56,573 nucleotides of DNA from Hyphomonas sp. (GCF_013823385.1 NZ_PNMA01000026.1:1-56573), one strand, 5' to 3'; shown: positions 1 to 8,981, counted from the first letter of the stretch. Numbers and translations: made by a program. Notes: a model not told the origin generated them from the sequence alone.

Positions 1-1
1 A

Positions 2-109
2 AGGATAGTGGGGCGGCCGGTCCCGGCGGATTGGGCGGGGGATTTGGGGCGGGATGTGCTGTGGGCGCTGGGGTTTGGGGGGTGGATAGGGGGCAGGCTT
101 ATGCCCTGA
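2..109 (+). CDS. 3' end of an unidentified gene (partial)
   Basis: The window opens inside an open frame (frame 2) that runs 36 codons to a TGA at 107-109. Its third positions are mostly G or C, and it ends just before a T run that could be a terminator. The residues visible end in DVLWALGFGGWIGGRLMP, a hydrophobic glycine-rich tail that would suit a membrane protein. Frame 1 is also open to 192 but runs through the palindromic repeat downstream, so it is less likely. The family cannot be named from so short a tail. Confidence 0.3.
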   Translation, partial: RIVGRPVPADWAGDLGRDVLWALGFGGWIGGRLMP

Positions 110-115
110 TTTTTT
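91..115 (+). terminator. Possible rho-independent terminator
   Basis: GGGCA (91-95) pairs with TGCCC (102-106) around a six-base loop, followed by TGA and six T. The stem is short, so this is weak. It would end the partial gene at 2-109. Confidence 0.3.
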
Positions 116-130
116 CGCCGATGGTGCGTT

Positions 131-250
131 GTAGGGAGAGGGGCCCCACCCCATCCCTCCCCATGGTCATGGGGAGGGGGCCTGTTGCTCTGTAGGGAGA
201 GGGAGGCTTTCCGGTGGCGGAACGTGCCCCCTCCCCGCTGGCGGGGAGGG
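131..250. repeat. Two GC-rich palindromes with repeated flank
   Basis: CCCTCCCCATG (155-165) and CATGGGGAGGG (168-178) form a perfect 11-bp inverted repeat with a 2-base loop. CCCTCCCCGC (229-238) and GCGGGGAGGG (241-250) form a second, 10-bp one. The sequence GTAGGGAGAGGG precedes both, at 131 and again near 192. This looks like two members of one dispersed intergenic palindrome family. Open frames across it are not credible genes. Confidence 0.6.
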
Positions 251-270
251 CTGGGGTGGGGCGCGGCGCG

Positions 271-312
271 GTTGGCGTTTTTTCCGGAAAACTCCAAGAA
301 ACTCCAACGGCG
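271..312. repeat. AAAACTCCAA-type repeat, intergenic copy
   Basis: GTTGGCGTTTT (271-281) faces AAAACTCCAA (288-297), and AAACTCCAACGGCG follows at 299-312. The same parts occur inside pspF at 17912-17936 in the other order. It appears to be a short interspersed palindrome. Confidence 0.45.
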
Positions 313-318
313 CTGCAA

Positions 319-395
319 GGACAGGTGCGGTCAGCCAGAGGACAGATTTGGACAATCTTGGACAAATCCGGACAGGCGCGGTCACGGGCGGGACA
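319..395. repeat. Helically phased GGACA array
   Basis: GGACA begins at 319, 340, 350, 360, 370 and 391, so the spacings are 21, 10, 10, 10 and 21 bases. The two outer units share GGACAGGYGCGGTCA (319 and 370). All six copies would lie on nearly one face of the helix. It sits between the upstream gene tail and the dnaK terminator. No protein is known to me to bind this motif. Confidence 0.6.
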
Positions 396-407
396 GGGGG
401 AGACAAG

Positions 408-439
408 AAAAAACCCCGCCAGATTGCTCCGGCGGGGTT
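408..439 (-). terminator. dnaK rho-independent terminator
   Basis: AACCCCGCC (412-420) and GGCGGGGTT (431-439) form a perfect 9-bp stem with a 10-base loop. Read on the minus strand the stem is followed by a T tract (A run 408-413 on the plus strand). It lies 25 bases past the dnaK stop. Confidence 0.85.
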
Positions 440-464
440 CTGTCTGTGTCAGGAGGGCCTGATC

Positions 465-2360
465 TTACTTGCGCTCGTCGACTTCTTCAAAGTCGGCATC
501 GACCACATCGTCATTACCGGACTGGGACGCGTCTTCACCCTCAGCGGCGCCAGCGCCCGAAGCGGCATAGATGGCTTCGCCGAGTTTCATCGCGGCATTC
601 ATCAGGGCCTGATGCTTGGCCGAGATGTCGGCGGTGTTGTCGCCGGCCGCGGCCTCTTTCAGGTCAGCGATGGCCTTTTCGATCTCGCCTTTGACCGCGT
701 CGGAGACTTTCGAGCCATGCTCGATCATCTGCTTTTCGGTCTGGTGGATCAGGGCTTCGGCATGGTTTTTCGCTTCGACCAGTTCGCGGCGGGCCTTGTC
801 GGCCCCGGCATTGGCTTCGGCCTCGGCCATCATCTTCTTGATGTCGGCTTCGGAGAGGCCACCATCTGCCTGGATGGTGATCTGCTGTTCCTTGCCGGTC
901 GCCTTGTCCTTGGCCGAGACCGAGACGATGCCGTTGGCATCAATATCAAACGTGACCTCGATCTGCGGCAGGCCGCGCGGGGCAGGCGCAATGCCTTCGA
1001 GGTTGAACTGGCCAAGCTGCTTGTTGTCAGCGGCCATTTCGCGCTCGCCCTGGGCGACCTTGATGGTCACGGCAGGCTGGTTGTCCTCAGCGGTGGAGAA
1101 GACTTGCGACTTCTTCGTCGGGATCGTGGTGTTGCGCTCGATCAGGCGGGTGAAGACACCGCCGAGCGTTTCGATGCCGAGCGAGAGCGGGGTGACGTCG
1201 AGGAGGACAACGTCCTTCACGTCGCCCTGCAGGATGCCGCCCTGGATCGCGGCGCCGATGGCGACGACTTCATCCGGGTTGACGCCCTTGTGGGGTTCCT
1301 TGCCGAAGAACTTTTTCACCGCTTCCTGAACGGCGGGCATGCGGGTCATGCCGCCGACGAGGACGACTTCGTCAATGTCGGCCGGCGTCTTGCCAGCGTC
1401 TTTCAGGGCCTTGCGGCAGGGCTCGATGGTGCGGTCGACCAGATCCTGGACGAGGCTTTCGAACTTGGCGCGGGTCAGCTTGATGTTGAGGTGTTTCGGC
1501 CCCGTGGCGTCCGCGGTGATGAAGGGGAGGTTCACTTCGTATTGCGACGTGGACGAGAGCTCCTTCTTGGCTTTCTCGGCTTCTTCCTTGAGGCGCTGGA
1601 GGGCGAGCTTGTCGGCCTTCAGGTCGATGCCCTGATCCTTCTTGAATTCGGCTGCGAGGAAATCGACGATGCGGATGTCGAAGTCTTCCCCGCCGAGGAA
1701 GGTGTCGCCATTGGTGGAGAGGACTTCAAACACGCCGTCGCCGATTTCGAGCAGCGAGACGTCGAATGTGCCGCCGCCAAGGTCGTAGACCGCGATGGTC
1801 TTGTTGCCCGACTTGTCTAGGCCGTAGGCGAGGGCGGCAGCTGTCGGTTCGTTGATGATGCGCAGCACTTCAAGGCCGGCGATCTTGCCCGCGTCCTTGG
1901 TGGCCTGACGCTGGGCGTCGTTGAAATAGGCCGGGACGGTGATGACGGCCTGGGTGACCTTGGCGCCGAGATAGGCCTCGGCGGTTTCCTTCATCTTGGT
2001 GAGAATGAAGGCGGAGATTTCCTGCGGCGCGTAGTCCTTGTCGCGGCCCTTGACCCAGGCGTCGCCGGCTGGGCCCTTGACGATGGCGAAGGGGGAAAGC
2101 TCTTTATCCTTCTGCGCCGTCGGGTCATCGAAGGTGCGCCCGATCAGACGCTTGATGGCGTAGAAGGTGAAGTCCGGGTTGGTGACGGCCTGGCGGCGGG
2201 CGGGCATGCCGATGAGGCGTTCGCCGCTTTCGTTGAAGGCGACGACCGACGGGGTCGTGCGGTTGCCTTCGGAATTCTCGATGACCTTTGCCTCGCCGCC
2301 TTCCATGACGGCGACGCACGAGTTGGTGGTGCCAAGGTCGATGCCGATGATCTTGCTCAT
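465..2360 (-). CDS. dnaK: Chaperone DnaK (Hsp70)
   Basis: 631 residues, the usual DnaK length. The ATPase domain begins with the phosphate loop [13 protein letters not shown] and carries the second loop [10 protein letters not shown] near residue 190. The substrate-binding domain follows, and the tail ends in acidic [15 protein letters not shown]. It folds and refolds cytosolic proteins with DnaJ and GrpE. No dnaJ lies downstream; transcription stops at a strong terminator instead, and grpE is in a separate unit at 3923-4492. The ATG at 2360 opens directly on [11 protein letters not shown] sigma-32-type promoter is seen about 145 bases upstream. Confidence 0.98.
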   Translation of the reverse strand: MSKIIGIDLGTTNSCVAVMEGGEAKVIENSEGNRTTPSVVAFNESGERLIGMPARRQAVTNPDFTFYAIKRLIGRTFDDPTAQKDKELSPFAIVKGPAGDAWVKGRDKDYAPQEISAFILTKMKETAEAYLGAKVTQAVITVPAYFNDAQRQATKDAGKIAGLEVLRIINEPTAAALAYGLDKSGNKTIAVYDLGGGTFDVSLLEIGDGVFEVLSTNGDTFLGGEDFDIRIVDFLAAEFKKDQGIDLKADKLALQRLKEEAEKAKKELSSTSQYEVNLPFITADATGPKHLNIKLTRAKFESLVQDLVDRTIEPCRKALKDAGKTPADIDEVVLVGGMTRMPAVQEAVKKFFGKEPHKGVNPDEVVAIGAAIQGGILQGDVKDVVLLDVTPLSLGIETLGGVFTRLIERNTTIPTKKSQVFSTAEDNQPAVTIKVAQGEREMAADNKQLGQFNLEGIAPAPRGLPQIEVTFDIDANGIVSVSAKDKATGKEQQITIQADGGLSEADIKKMMAEAEANAGADKARRELVEAKNHAEALIHQTEKQMIEHGSKVSDAVKGEIEKAIADLKEAAAGDNTADISAKHQALMNAAMKLGEAIYAASGAGAAEGEDASQSGNDDVVDADFEEVDERK

Positions 2361-2504
2361 ATATGTCTCTCTCTTTTGTCAGCCGCCACTGGCTTCGTTT
2401 GGGTTCGGTCTGCTCAGCAGCCCCGCGGCACCAATGGCTCTATCAAGGGTTCAGTTTTGAGCAGCGAGTTGGGAGGTTAAATCCGCTCGCTTCTTTGGCC
2501 GTCG

Positions 2505-2532
2505 ATATGGGGAACTCTGTGTCAGGCTCAAG
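2505..2532 (-). promoter_or_regulatory. Sigma-32 (RpoH) promoter of dnaK
   Basis: On the minus strand CTTGAGC (2532-2526) is followed after 13 bases by CCCCATAT (2512-2505). This matches the RpoH consensus CTTGAAA-N11-16-CCCCATNT, perfectly in the -10 part. Transcription would start near 2497, giving a leader of about 135 bases before dnaK. Confidence 0.7.
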
Positions 2533-2647
2533 AGGCCAATACAGATTTGCCCCATAGGCGCGCTCTATGACGCGGGCAACCCGTTCCGATTTGAAAATGA
2601 TTCTCAAGGCGGGCATATCTCTTCTCATGAGAATGAGGTTTCCCCCC

Positions 2648-2893
2648 ATGCCGCGTCCGGCCCTGAAGACCCTGACCTACAGCGCCATGCACTTTGCCGT
2701 GGCCATCACCGTTGCCTTTGCGCTGACGGGCAGCTGGCATGCCGCGCTGGCGATCGGGATGATCGAGCCGCTGGTGCAGACGGTGGCCTATACGCTGCAT
2801 GAGCGGGTGTGGGAGCGGATCGGCCTTGGCGGGAAGCGGCCTTTGCCTGCCGGGGAGGAGGCTGGCGGCGTCGGGCCGGTCCAGCCAGCCTGA
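2648..2893 (+). CDS. DUF2061 small membrane protein
   Basis: 81 residues beginning MPRPALKTLTYSAMHFAVAI. It contains the DUF2061 pattern: a lysine-threonine start, a hydrophobic segment FAVAITVAFALTGSWHAALAIG, then EPLVQTVAYTLHERVWERIG. Two short membrane segments are likely; the function of the family is unknown. The ATG at 2648 was chosen because GAGG (2635-2638) sits 9 bases before it; in-frame starts further up (2567, 2597) lack a ribosome site. A 12-base palindrome TTCTCATGAGAA lies just upstream (2622-2633). Confidence 0.75.
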   Translation: MPRPALKTLTYSAMHFAVAITVAFALTGSWHAALAIGMIEPLVQTVAYTLHERVWERIGLGGKRPLPAGEEAGGVGPVQPA

Positions 2894-2979
2894 GCGGGCC
2901 GCGCTTTATCCGGCGGCATGGCTGGCCAGCCGGGCCGGGCTGAGGCAGGGTTCGTTCCAGAAAACTCCGGGAGGATCTC

Positions 2980-3897
2980 ATGCGCCTGTTTGCGGCCGCC
3001 GGTATGGCGGCGATGTCCCTTATGCTCAGCGGGTGCGGGCCTGCGCAGGCTCCGCCGCACGAGGCCGGCGCCATCGAGGCGGCGGTAGCGGCTGAGGAAG
3101 CTGCCGGGCCGGAGACGGCGGCGGCGAGCGCGCCGCGGCTGGAACAGCTCTGGGTGACGGCCGGATTTGACGCGCCCGAAGGGGCTGCGCTGGCGCCTGA
3201 TGGCAGCTATTTCATCTCCAATGTGGCCGGGGACGGCAGCACGCGCGAAGGCAAGGGTTTCATCTCCAAGCTGGGGACGGACGGAACCGTCCTGATGCAG
3301 CGCTGGGCCGAGGGGCTGGACGCGCCCAAGGGCATGACGGTGCTGGGCGATACGCTGTATGTGGCCGATATCGACCGGGTGGTGGCATTCGATGTCCATA
3401 CCGGGACAAAAGGGGACACGATCAGTATCGATGGCGCCAGGATGCTGAACGACATGACCGTCTGGCAGGGCGAGGTGCTGGTATCCGATTCCGGCGCGGC
3501 GAGCATCCACCGGCTGACGCCGGAGGGGCCGCAGCTGCTGGGCGCGTCAACCGACTGGGCAGGCATCAATGGCGTGCTGGGCGATGGCGACCGGCTGCTG
3601 ATCACGACGATGACCGAAGGCTATCTGATCGAACTGCGCAGCGCGGATTCTGAGGACATCCTGGCGCGCGGCATGAAGGACGCCGATGGCGTGGGGCTGG
3701 TGCCGGGCGGCGGGTATCTGGTGTCGAGCTGGCCGGGGCAGATCCATTATGTCAGCGAGGGCGGGCAGGTGACGACGCTGCTGGATACGCAGGCGGACGG
3801 CATTCTGCAGAATGACCTGTCAGTGTTCGGCGATGTGGTGATTGTGCCCAACTGGCTGCCGGGCACGGTTACGGCGTGGCGGGTGGCGCGGGATTGA
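2980..3897 (+). CDS. Lipoprotein with SMP-30/beta-propeller-like fold
   Basis: 305 residues. The N-terminus is a lipoprotein signal peptide with lipobox LSGC, so cysteine 20 would be acylated and the protein held at the membrane. The remainder has repeated blocks of the SMP-30/gluconolactonase type, for example GFDAPEGAALAPDGSYFISNVAGD, LDAPKGMTVLGDTLYVADI and DADGVGLVPGGGYLVSSW. These are typical of six-bladed propellers that hydrolyse lactones or bind ligands, but no substrate can be assigned. The start has a good ribosome site, GGGAGG, 6 bases before the ATG. Confidence 0.7.
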   Translation: MRLFAAAGMAAMSLMLSGCGPAQAPPHEAGAIEAAVAAEEAAGPETAAASAPRLEQLWVTAGFDAPEGAALAPDGSYFISNVAGDGSTREGKGFISKLGTDGTVLMQRWAEGLDAPKGMTVLGDTLYVADIDRVVAFDVHTGTKGDTISIDGARMLNDMTVWQGEVLVSDSGAASIHRLTPEGPQLLGASTDWAGINGVLGDGDRLLITTMTEGYLIELRSADSEDILARGMKDADGVGLVPGGGYLVSSWPGQIHYVSEGGQVTTLLDTQADGILQNDLSVFGDVVIVPNWLPGTVTAWRVARD

Positions 3898-3922
3898 TCC
3901 CGCGCCTTTGCCGTATGGGCCT

Positions 3923-4492
3923 TCAGTTTGCCGGGCCAGTGCTGACGGCGACCATGGCGGCGCGCAGGGTGCGCTCGCCAATGCGCCAGCCCGGCTGGAA
4001 GAGCTGGGCGATGGTGCCCGAGGGCTGGTCGGACGGGATTTGTGCCACGGCCTGATGCACATTGGGATCAAACGGCGCGCCAGGGTCTGCCGCGACCGGC
4101 ACGACGCCGTGGCGGGAGAGGGCGGTGTTGAGCTCCTTGGCCGTCATCTCGATGCCGCCGAGGAGGTTTTTCCCGGCATCGGTGAGGCCTTCGCGCTCGC
4201 CTTCGGGCAGGGCGCCGAGGGCGCGGGCGAGATTGTCCGACACGCTGAGCAGGTCAGCGGCGAATTTCTCGATGGCGTAGATACGCGCTTCGCTGACCTG
4301 GCGGTCGGCCCGCTTGCGGGTGTTGTCGAGGTCAGCCAGCAGGCGCAGGATCTGGCCGTTCATGTCGGCCTTCTCGGCCTCAAGGCGCACAATCAGCTCC
4401 TCGGCCGTCAGGACCTCTTCAGTCTTGGCTTCAGGGTTTACACCGGCGTCGAGTTCAGCGGCTTCACCCGGTTTGTTTTCGTCGCTCATCAC
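3923..4492 (-). CDS. grpE: Nucleotide exchange factor GrpE
   Basis: 189 residues, normal for GrpE. An acidic N-terminus precedes a long coiled coil ([30 protein letters not shown]), then the beta domain with the signature [21 protein letters not shown] and a C-terminal VSTGPAN. It releases ADP from DnaK and acts as a thermosensor. The start overlaps the stop of hrcA by 4 bases, so the two are translationally coupled in the order hrcA-grpE. Confidence 0.97.
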   Translation of the reverse strand: MMSDENKPGEAAELDAGVNPEAKTEEVLTAEELIVRLEAEKADMNGQILRLLADLDNTRKRADRQVSEARIYAIEKFAADLLSVSDNLARALGALPEGEREGLTDAGKNLLGGIEMTAKELNTALSRHGVVPVAADPGAPFDPNVHQAVAQIPSDQPSGTIAQLFQPGWRIGERTLRAAMVAVSTGPAN

Positions 4493-5577
4493 TTCCCATC
4501 CTTTCCGCGCCGGGACGAGAGGATCTCCCCCACGACCTTTGCGGTATAATCAACCATCGGGATGACCCTGGCATAATTGAGCCGTGTTGGCCCGATCACG
4601 CCGAGTGCCCCGATCACATGTTTTGTGCCGCCCATATAGGGTGCCACGATCACACTTGAACCAGACAGCGGAAAAAGCCTGTTTTCCGACCCGATGAACA
4701 GGCGCACGCCGCCCGCTTCGCGCGTTGTGTCGAGAATTTCAAGCAGGCTTTGCTGCCGTTCCAGCTCATTGAACAATTGCCGCACCCGGTCGAGGTCCTG
4801 GGCGGCCTTGGCGTCTTCCAGCAGATTGGCCCGGCCGCGCACGATCAGGCTGCGGCCCCGGCCCGGCGTATCGCCGCCCCATTCGGCCAGACCCGCCTCG
4901 ACGAGGGCCGAGGTGGCCGCGTCCAGCATCGCGCGGCGCTCCTGCAGTTCGGCGCGCACTTCGGCAGAAGCTTCAGCCAGCGTGCGGCCTTTCAGGCGGG
5001 TGGAGAGGTAGTTGCCTGCCTCGATCAGGGAGGTGGCGGGCAGGCCGTCAGGCACTTTCAGGATGCGGTTTTCAACGTCGCCGTCTTCGGTGACGAGGAC
5101 GCAGAGGGCATCCCCGCCCGCCAGCGGCACGAATTCGACATGGCGGACGGCTGCGTCGCGCGCCGGGGAGGCGACTAGCCCCGCTCCGCCGGCAAGACCG
5201 GAGAGGATGTCGGAGGCTTCGCCCAGCACCGCCTCAATGTCGGTTCCGGCAGAGGCGAGGCGGTCGTCGATCTGTTTCTTGTCTTCGCGCGAAGGGTCGC
5301 CGTATTCGAGGAAGCCGTCGACGAAGAGGCGCAGGCCCTTATGGGTGGGCGCGCGGCCGGCGGAGATGTGGGGGGCGTCGAGCAGGCCAAGATCGGTCAG
5401 ATCGGCCATCACATTGCGGATCGAGGCCGGGGAGAGAGCGATGCCCGCCTTGGAGAGGGTGCGGGAGCCGACGGGCTCGCCCGTGGCCAGATAGCCCTCG
5501 ACAATCTCCCGGAAGATGTTCCGGGAGCGCTGGTCGAGCCGCTGCATGAGGCTGAGGATTTCCGACTGGTCCGCCAT
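4489..5577 (-). CDS. hrcA: Heat-inducible transcription repressor HrcA
   Basis: 362 residues, the usual length. The N-terminal winged helix includes [27 protein letters not shown], followed by [24 protein letters not shown], both hallmarks of HrcA. The C-terminal part has the GAF-like inserted dimerisation domain. HrcA represses groESL and sometimes dnaK by binding CIRCE. No CIRCE inverted repeat was found in front of hrcA or dnaK here, so its targets are presumably elsewhere. It lies 43 bases downstream of fhs on the same strand. Confidence 0.97.
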   Translation of the reverse strand: MADQSEILSLMQRLDQRSRNIFREIVEGYLATGEPVGSRTLSKAGIALSPASIRNVMADLTDLGLLDAPHISAGRAPTHKGLRLFVDGFLEYGDPSREDKKQIDDRLASAGTDIEAVLGEASDILSGLAGGAGLVASPARDAAVRHVEFVPLAGGDALCVLVTEDGDVENRILKVPDGLPATSLIEAGNYLSTRLKGRTLAEASAEVRAELQERRAMLDAATSALVEAGLAEWGGDTPGRGRSLIVRGRANLLEDAKAAQDLDRVRQLFNELERQQSLLEILDTTREAGGVRLFIGSENRLFPLSGSSVIVAPYMGGTKHVIGALGVIGPTRLNYARVIPMVDYTAKVVGEILSSRRGKDGK

Positions 5578-5585
5578 GTCTCTGG

Positions 5586-5612
5586 ATTAAGGGCGGATCA
5601 TGCCCGGTTCAA
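5586..5612 (-). promoter_or_regulatory. Possible sigma-32-like promoter of hrcA-grpE
   Basis: In the fhs-hrcA gap the minus strand reads TTGAAC (5612-5607), 13 bases, then CCCTTAAT (5593-5586). The -35 part fits RpoH well; the -10 part departs from CCCCATNT at three positions. The start of hrcA would be only about 10 bases from the -10 element, which is tight. Confidence 0.25.
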
Positions 5613-5620
5613 TAGGGGGG

Positions 5621-7291
5621 CTAGTTCAGCCCTTCGATCTGGCCCTGAGCGTTGAGGTGGATGTGTTCGGCGGCGGGGTGGCGGGGGAGGCCCGGCATGG
5701 TCATGATGTCGCCGCAGATGGCGACGACGAAGCCTGCCCCGGCAGCGAGACGCACTTCGCGCAGACGCACGACATGGCCTTCCGGCGCGCCGAGCAGGGC
5801 CGGATCGGTGGAGAAGCTGTACTGGGTTTTGGCCATGCAGACGGGCAGGTGGCCGAAGCCGGCCTTTTCCCAGGCGGCGAGCTGGTTTCTGACGGCGCGG
5901 GTGGTTTCGACGCGGCCGGCCCGGTAGATGGATTTGGCCACCGTCTCGATCTTTTCCAGGAGGGAGAGATTGTCCGGGTAGAGCGGTTTGAAGCTGGCAG
6001 TGCCCTCTTCGATCAGTTTGACCACGCTGCGGGCGAGGTCTTCCGCGCCCTTGCCACCTTCGGCCCAATGCGTGCAGAGCGCGACGGGTACGGAGAGTTT
6101 TTCGCAATAGGCCTCAAGCGCGTTGACTTCGCCTTCGGTGTCGGTGGTGAAGCGGTTGATGGCCACGACCACGGGCAGGCCGAAGCTGCGCAGGTTTTCG
6201 ATATGGCGGGCGAGATTGGCAAGGCCTTTTTCAAGGGCTTCATAGCTGACCTTGCCCAGATCGCTCTTGGCGAGGCCGCCATGCATCTTCAGGGCACGGA
6301 TGGTGGCCACCAGCACGACGGCGTCTGGCGCAAGGCCGGCCTGGCGGCATTTGATGTTGAGGAATTTCTCCGCGCCCAGGTCTGCGCCGAAGCCGGCTTC
6401 GGTGACGACATAGTCCGCCATTTTCAGGGCCGCGCGTGTGGCGATCACGGAGTTGCAGCCATGGGCGATGTTGGCGAAGGGGCCGCCATGCACGAGGCAG
6501 GGATTGTTTTCCAGCGTCTGGACAAGGTTTGGCAGCATCGCGTCACGCAAGAGGGCCATCATCGCGCCGGTGGCCTTGATGCCGGCGGCGGTGACGGGCT
6601 CTTTCTCGCGCGTATAGCCGACGATGATGCGGGAGAGGCGGGCTTCAAGGTCGGCAGCATCGGTCGCAAGGCACAGGATCGCCATCACTTCGGAGGCGAC
6701 GGTGATGTCAAAGCCGGTTTCCGATGGGCTGCCATTGCCGGGGCCGCCGAGGCCGGAGACGATATTCCTCAGGCTGCGGTCGTTCATGTCCATCACGCGG
6801 CGCCAGCTGGTGCGGACGGTGTCGAGCTTTGGCTCGCCGCCCCAATGGATGTGGTTGTCGACGAGGGCGGAGAGGAGGTTGTGGGCAGACGTGATGGCGT
6901 GGAAGTCGCCGGTGAAATGCAGGTTGATGTCTTCCATCGGCACGATCTGGGCGAGGCCCCCGCCGGTGGCGCCGCCCTTCATGCCGAAGCAGGGGCCAAG
7001 GGATGGCTCGCGCAGGCAGAGGAGGGTACCCGCGCCGATGCGGTTCATGGCGTCCGCGAGGCCGATGGAGGTGGTGGTCTTGCCTTCGCCGGCCGGGGTG
7101 GGGTTGATGGCGGTGACGAGGATCAGCTTGCCATCGGGGCGGGCGGACTGGCGCTGGAGGAAGGCGGCCGAGAGTTTTGCCTTGTCGTGGCCGTAGGGGA
7201 TGATGTCTTCCGGGGCCGCGCCGATGCGGGCGGCAACATCCTGGATCGGCTGTTTCTTTGCCGCGCGGGCAATCTCGATATCCGTGGCCAT
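5621..7291 (-). CDS. fhs: Formate-tetrahydrofolate ligase
   Basis: 556 residues, full length for the family. The P-loop [20 protein letters not shown] lies near residue 65, and [20 protein letters not shown], typical of Fhs, follows. The enzyme makes 10-formyl-tetrahydrofolate from formate, tetrahydrofolate and ATP in the cytosol. folD, the enzyme that interconverts 10-formyl- and methylene-tetrahydrofolate, is in the same window at 54566. The ATG at 7291 has GGGAG about 11 bases upstream. It is divergent from rph across a 90-base gap. Confidence 0.97.
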   Translation of the reverse strand: MATDIEIARAAKKQPIQDVAARIGAAPEDIIPYGHDKAKLSAAFLQRQSARPDGKLILVTAINPTPAGEGKTTTSIGLADAMNRIGAGTLLCLREPSLGPCFGMKGGATGGGLAQIVPMEDINLHFTGDFHAITSAHNLLSALVDNHIHWGGEPKLDTVRTSWRRVMDMNDRSLRNIVSGLGGPGNGSPSETGFDITVASEVMAILCLATDAADLEARLSRIIVGYTREKEPVTAAGIKATGAMMALLRDAMLPNLVQTLENNPCLVHGGPFANIAHGCNSVIATRAALKMADYVVTEAGFGADLGAEKFLNIKCRQAGLAPDAVVLVATIRALKMHGGLAKSDLGKVSYEALEKGLANLARHIENLRSFGLPVVVAINRFTTDTEGEVNALEAYCEKLSVPVALCTHWAEGGKGAEDLARSVVKLIEEGTASFKPLYPDNLSLLEKIETVAKSIYRAGRVETTRAVRNQLAAWEKAGFGHLPVCMAKTQYSFSTDPALLGAPEGHVVRLREVRLAAGAGFVVAICGDIMTMPGLPRHPAAEHIHLNAQGQIEGLN

Positions 7292-7381
7292 CGCTTTTCT
7301 GCTCTCCCGTTGACAGCTGCCGGTGTAGACAGGCGCGGCAAAACCCGCAAATCAGGCCATCAGCTAGAAGGATTCCCGAAG

Positions 7382-8110
7382 ATGCCAAATCTTGTTCGCC
7401 CCTCGGGCCGCGCTTTTGACCAGCTGCGCCCGATTTCGCTCGAAACCGGCGTGACGCGGTATGCCGAGGGCTCGTGCCTGGCAAAGTTCGGCCATACGCA
7501 TGTGCTGTGTACCGCCAGCTGGGAGAAGGGCGTGCCCGGCTGGATGAAGGGCAAGGGCGAAGGCTGGGTGACCGGCGAATACGGCATGCTGCCGCGCGCC
7601 ACCCACACGCGCGGGCGCCGGGAAGCGGCGGCGGGCAAACAGTCTGGCCGGACGCAGGAAATCCAGCGCCTGATCGGGCGCTCCATGCGCTCGGTGGTAA
7701 ACCTCGCGGCGCTGGGCGAAAACACGCTCACCATCGACTGCGATGTGATCCAGGCCGATGGCGGCACGCGCACGGCGTCGATCACCGGCGGCTTTGTGGC
7801 CCTCGCCATGGCCTGCCGCTACCTGCAGACCGAAGGCGTGATCAAGGCGGACCCGATCCTGAAACAGGCAGCGGCCATCTCGGTCGGCCTTTTCCAGGAC
7901 GCACCGGTGCTGGACGTGGACTATCCTGAGGATTCGGCGGGCGAAGCGGATATGAATGTCGTGATGAGCTCGGATGGCGGGTTCATCGAAGTGCAGGGCA
8001 CGGGCGAATCCCGCCCGATGTCGCGCCCGGAGCTGGACGAGATGATGCGCCTGGCCGAGAAGGGCTGCATGGAGCTGTTCGCTGCACAGAGGGCGGCGCT
8101 GGGGCTCTGA
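7382..8110 (+). CDS. rph: Ribonuclease PH
   Basis: 242 residues beginning [18 protein letters not shown]; the frame is open far upstream but the ATG at 7382 gives the normal family length and has AAGGA about 11 bases before it. RNase PH motifs are clear: [36 protein letters not shown] and the metal-binding [19 protein letters not shown]. It trims the 3' ends of tRNA precursors phosphorolytically. In many alphaproteobacteria rph adjoins rdgB and hemW; here a two-gene XRE/DUF2975 unit has come between them. Confidence 0.97.
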   Translation: MPNLVRPSGRAFDQLRPISLETGVTRYAEGSCLAKFGHTHVLCTASWEKGVPGWMKGKGEGWVTGEYGMLPRATHTRGRREAAAGKQSGRTQEIQRLIGRSMRSVVNLAALGENTLTIDCDVIQADGGTRTASITGGFVALAMACRYLQTEGVIKADPILKQAAAISVGLFQDAPVLDVDYPEDSAGEADMNVVMSSDGGFIEVQGTGESRPMSRPELDEMMRLAEKGCMELFAAQRAALGL

Positions 8111-8113
8111 GCC

Positions 8114-8353
8114 CTATTCAGCCGCGACCTGGTGTTCGTCTTCTTCGCCTTCGGTGTCGAAGACGAGCAGGTCGCCCGGCTGGCATTTGAGCTCGCGGCA
8201 GAGCGCTTCCAGCGTCGAGAAGCGGATTGCCTTGGCCTTGCCGGTTTTCAGGATGGAGAGGTTGGCGAGGGTTACGCCCACGCGCTCGGAAAGCTCGGTC
8301 AGCGACATACGGCGTTCCAGAAGCACACGGTCGAGGGTCACGCGAATGGTCAT
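8114..8353 (-). CDS. Small Cro/CI-type HTH regulator
   Basis: 79 residues. A helix-turn-helix of the XRE type, with RRMSLTELSERVGVTLANLSILKTGKAKAIRFSTLEALC split over two helices, is followed by CQPGDLLVF. This matches the YozG-like regulators that accompany DUF2975 membrane proteins. It lies 15 bases downstream of the DUF2975 gene and is probably cotranscribed with it. It likely controls that operon. The inverted repeat at 8964-8981 upstream is a candidate operator. Confidence 0.85.
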   Translation of the reverse strand: MTIRVTLDRVLLERRMSLTELSERVGVTLANLSILKTGKAKAIRFSTLEALCRELKCQPGDLLVFDTEGEEDEHQVAAE

Positions 8354-8368
8354 GTCCGTCTGTGCTCC

Positions 8369-8899
8369 TCAGATCGTCATTTTTTCTTCGTCGCGAAGGC
8401 GGGTGCCTTCCCGGAAGACTTGGGAAAGGATGAACAGCGCTGCCACGGAAATCCACAGTATGAGCTGGGTTGAGAGCTTTGGCGGCGCGTCTCCGACGAG
8501 GCTGGGCATGGCGCGGACCACCAGAAGGGTGGCGATCCGGATGATTTCCATCGCAGCAATGGCAATGCCGATGCGGGAGAGGCGGCCGGCATTCTCCGGC
8601 ACGAAGGGGTCGCCCTCCACCAGGGTCAGCAGGATGCGGCGCATCTGGATGCAGATGAAGATCACCCCCGGCACGATGACGCAGAGCAGGCCGAGCGCGA
8701 TGACGAAGCTGCCCGGCGATACGCCGTCCGCCAGCGCCTCTATGCCGGGCAGGGAGGCTTCACCATTGGAAAGGCTGGCGATCAGGCCCAGAGCCAGTAC
8801 GGGAATGCCGATGACGCCGAAGGCGCCTGCAATCCACATCGCGACAGTGACCAGCACTGTCATCGCCTCTGCCATGGAATTCCGGCCTGTCTTTGTCAT
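8369..8899 (-). CDS. DUF2975 membrane protein
   Basis: 176 residues from the ATG at 8899, which has AAGG 6 bases before it; a GTG at 8914 would add five residues. Four hydrophobic segments are visible: near residues 10-40, 60-90, 120-145 and 150-170. Between them is the family motif EGDPFVPENAGRLSRIGIA. DUF2975 proteins are paired with small XRE regulators such as the next gene. Their function is unknown; the pairing suggests membrane-linked control of the regulator. Confidence 0.8.
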   Translation of the reverse strand: MTKTGRNSMAEAMTVLVTVAMWIAGAFGVIGIPVLALGLIASLSNGEASLPGIEALADGVSPGSFVIALGLLCVIVPGVIFICIQMRRILLTLVEGDPFVPENAGRLSRIGIAIAAMEIIRIATLLVVRAMPSLVGDAPPKLSTQLILWISVAALFILSQVFREGTRLRDEEKMTI

Positions 8900-8940
8900 A
8901 CCCGGCCTTTTCACCCTGCTTGGTTGATGGTTTATGAAGA

Positions 8941-8967
8941 GGAACTTTGCCAGTGCGCCGTCCCGTT
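8941..8967 (+). promoter_or_regulatory. EcfG-type general stress promoter before rdgB
   Basis: GGAAC (8941-8945), 18-base spacer, CGTT (8964-8967). This is the pattern of the alphaproteobacterial general stress sigma EcfG, whose spacer is usually 16-17. The -10 CGTT is also the left end of an inverted repeat. Transcription would start near 8974, toward rdgB-hemW. Confidence 0.55.
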
Positions 8968-8981
8968 ATTACCGAATAACG
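8964..8981. promoter_or_regulatory. Inverted repeat, candidate operator
   Basis: CGTTATT (8964-8970), loop ACCG, AATAACG (8975-8981): a perfect 7-bp inverted repeat in the divergent DUF2975/rdgB gap. A regulator bound here would cover the -10 of the EcfG-type promoter and lie upstream of the DUF2975-XRE operon. Confidence 0.4.

Noticed and set aside
348..1820. 490-codon plus-strand frame across dnaK
   Set aside because: Antisense to dnaK; no family motifs.
2441..2449. CCCTTGATA on the minus strand as a dnaK -35
   Set aside because: No matching -10 at a proper distance; the pair at 2505-2532 fits better.
2590..2636. Fur-box-like words (AATGATTCTCA and GAGAATGAG) before DUF2061
   Set aside because: Half sites are 20-odd bases apart and incomplete; nothing iron-related nearby.
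5600..7381. Upstream extension of the rph frame through fhs
   Set aside because: rph has its own ATG and normal length at 7382; the extension is antisense to fhs.
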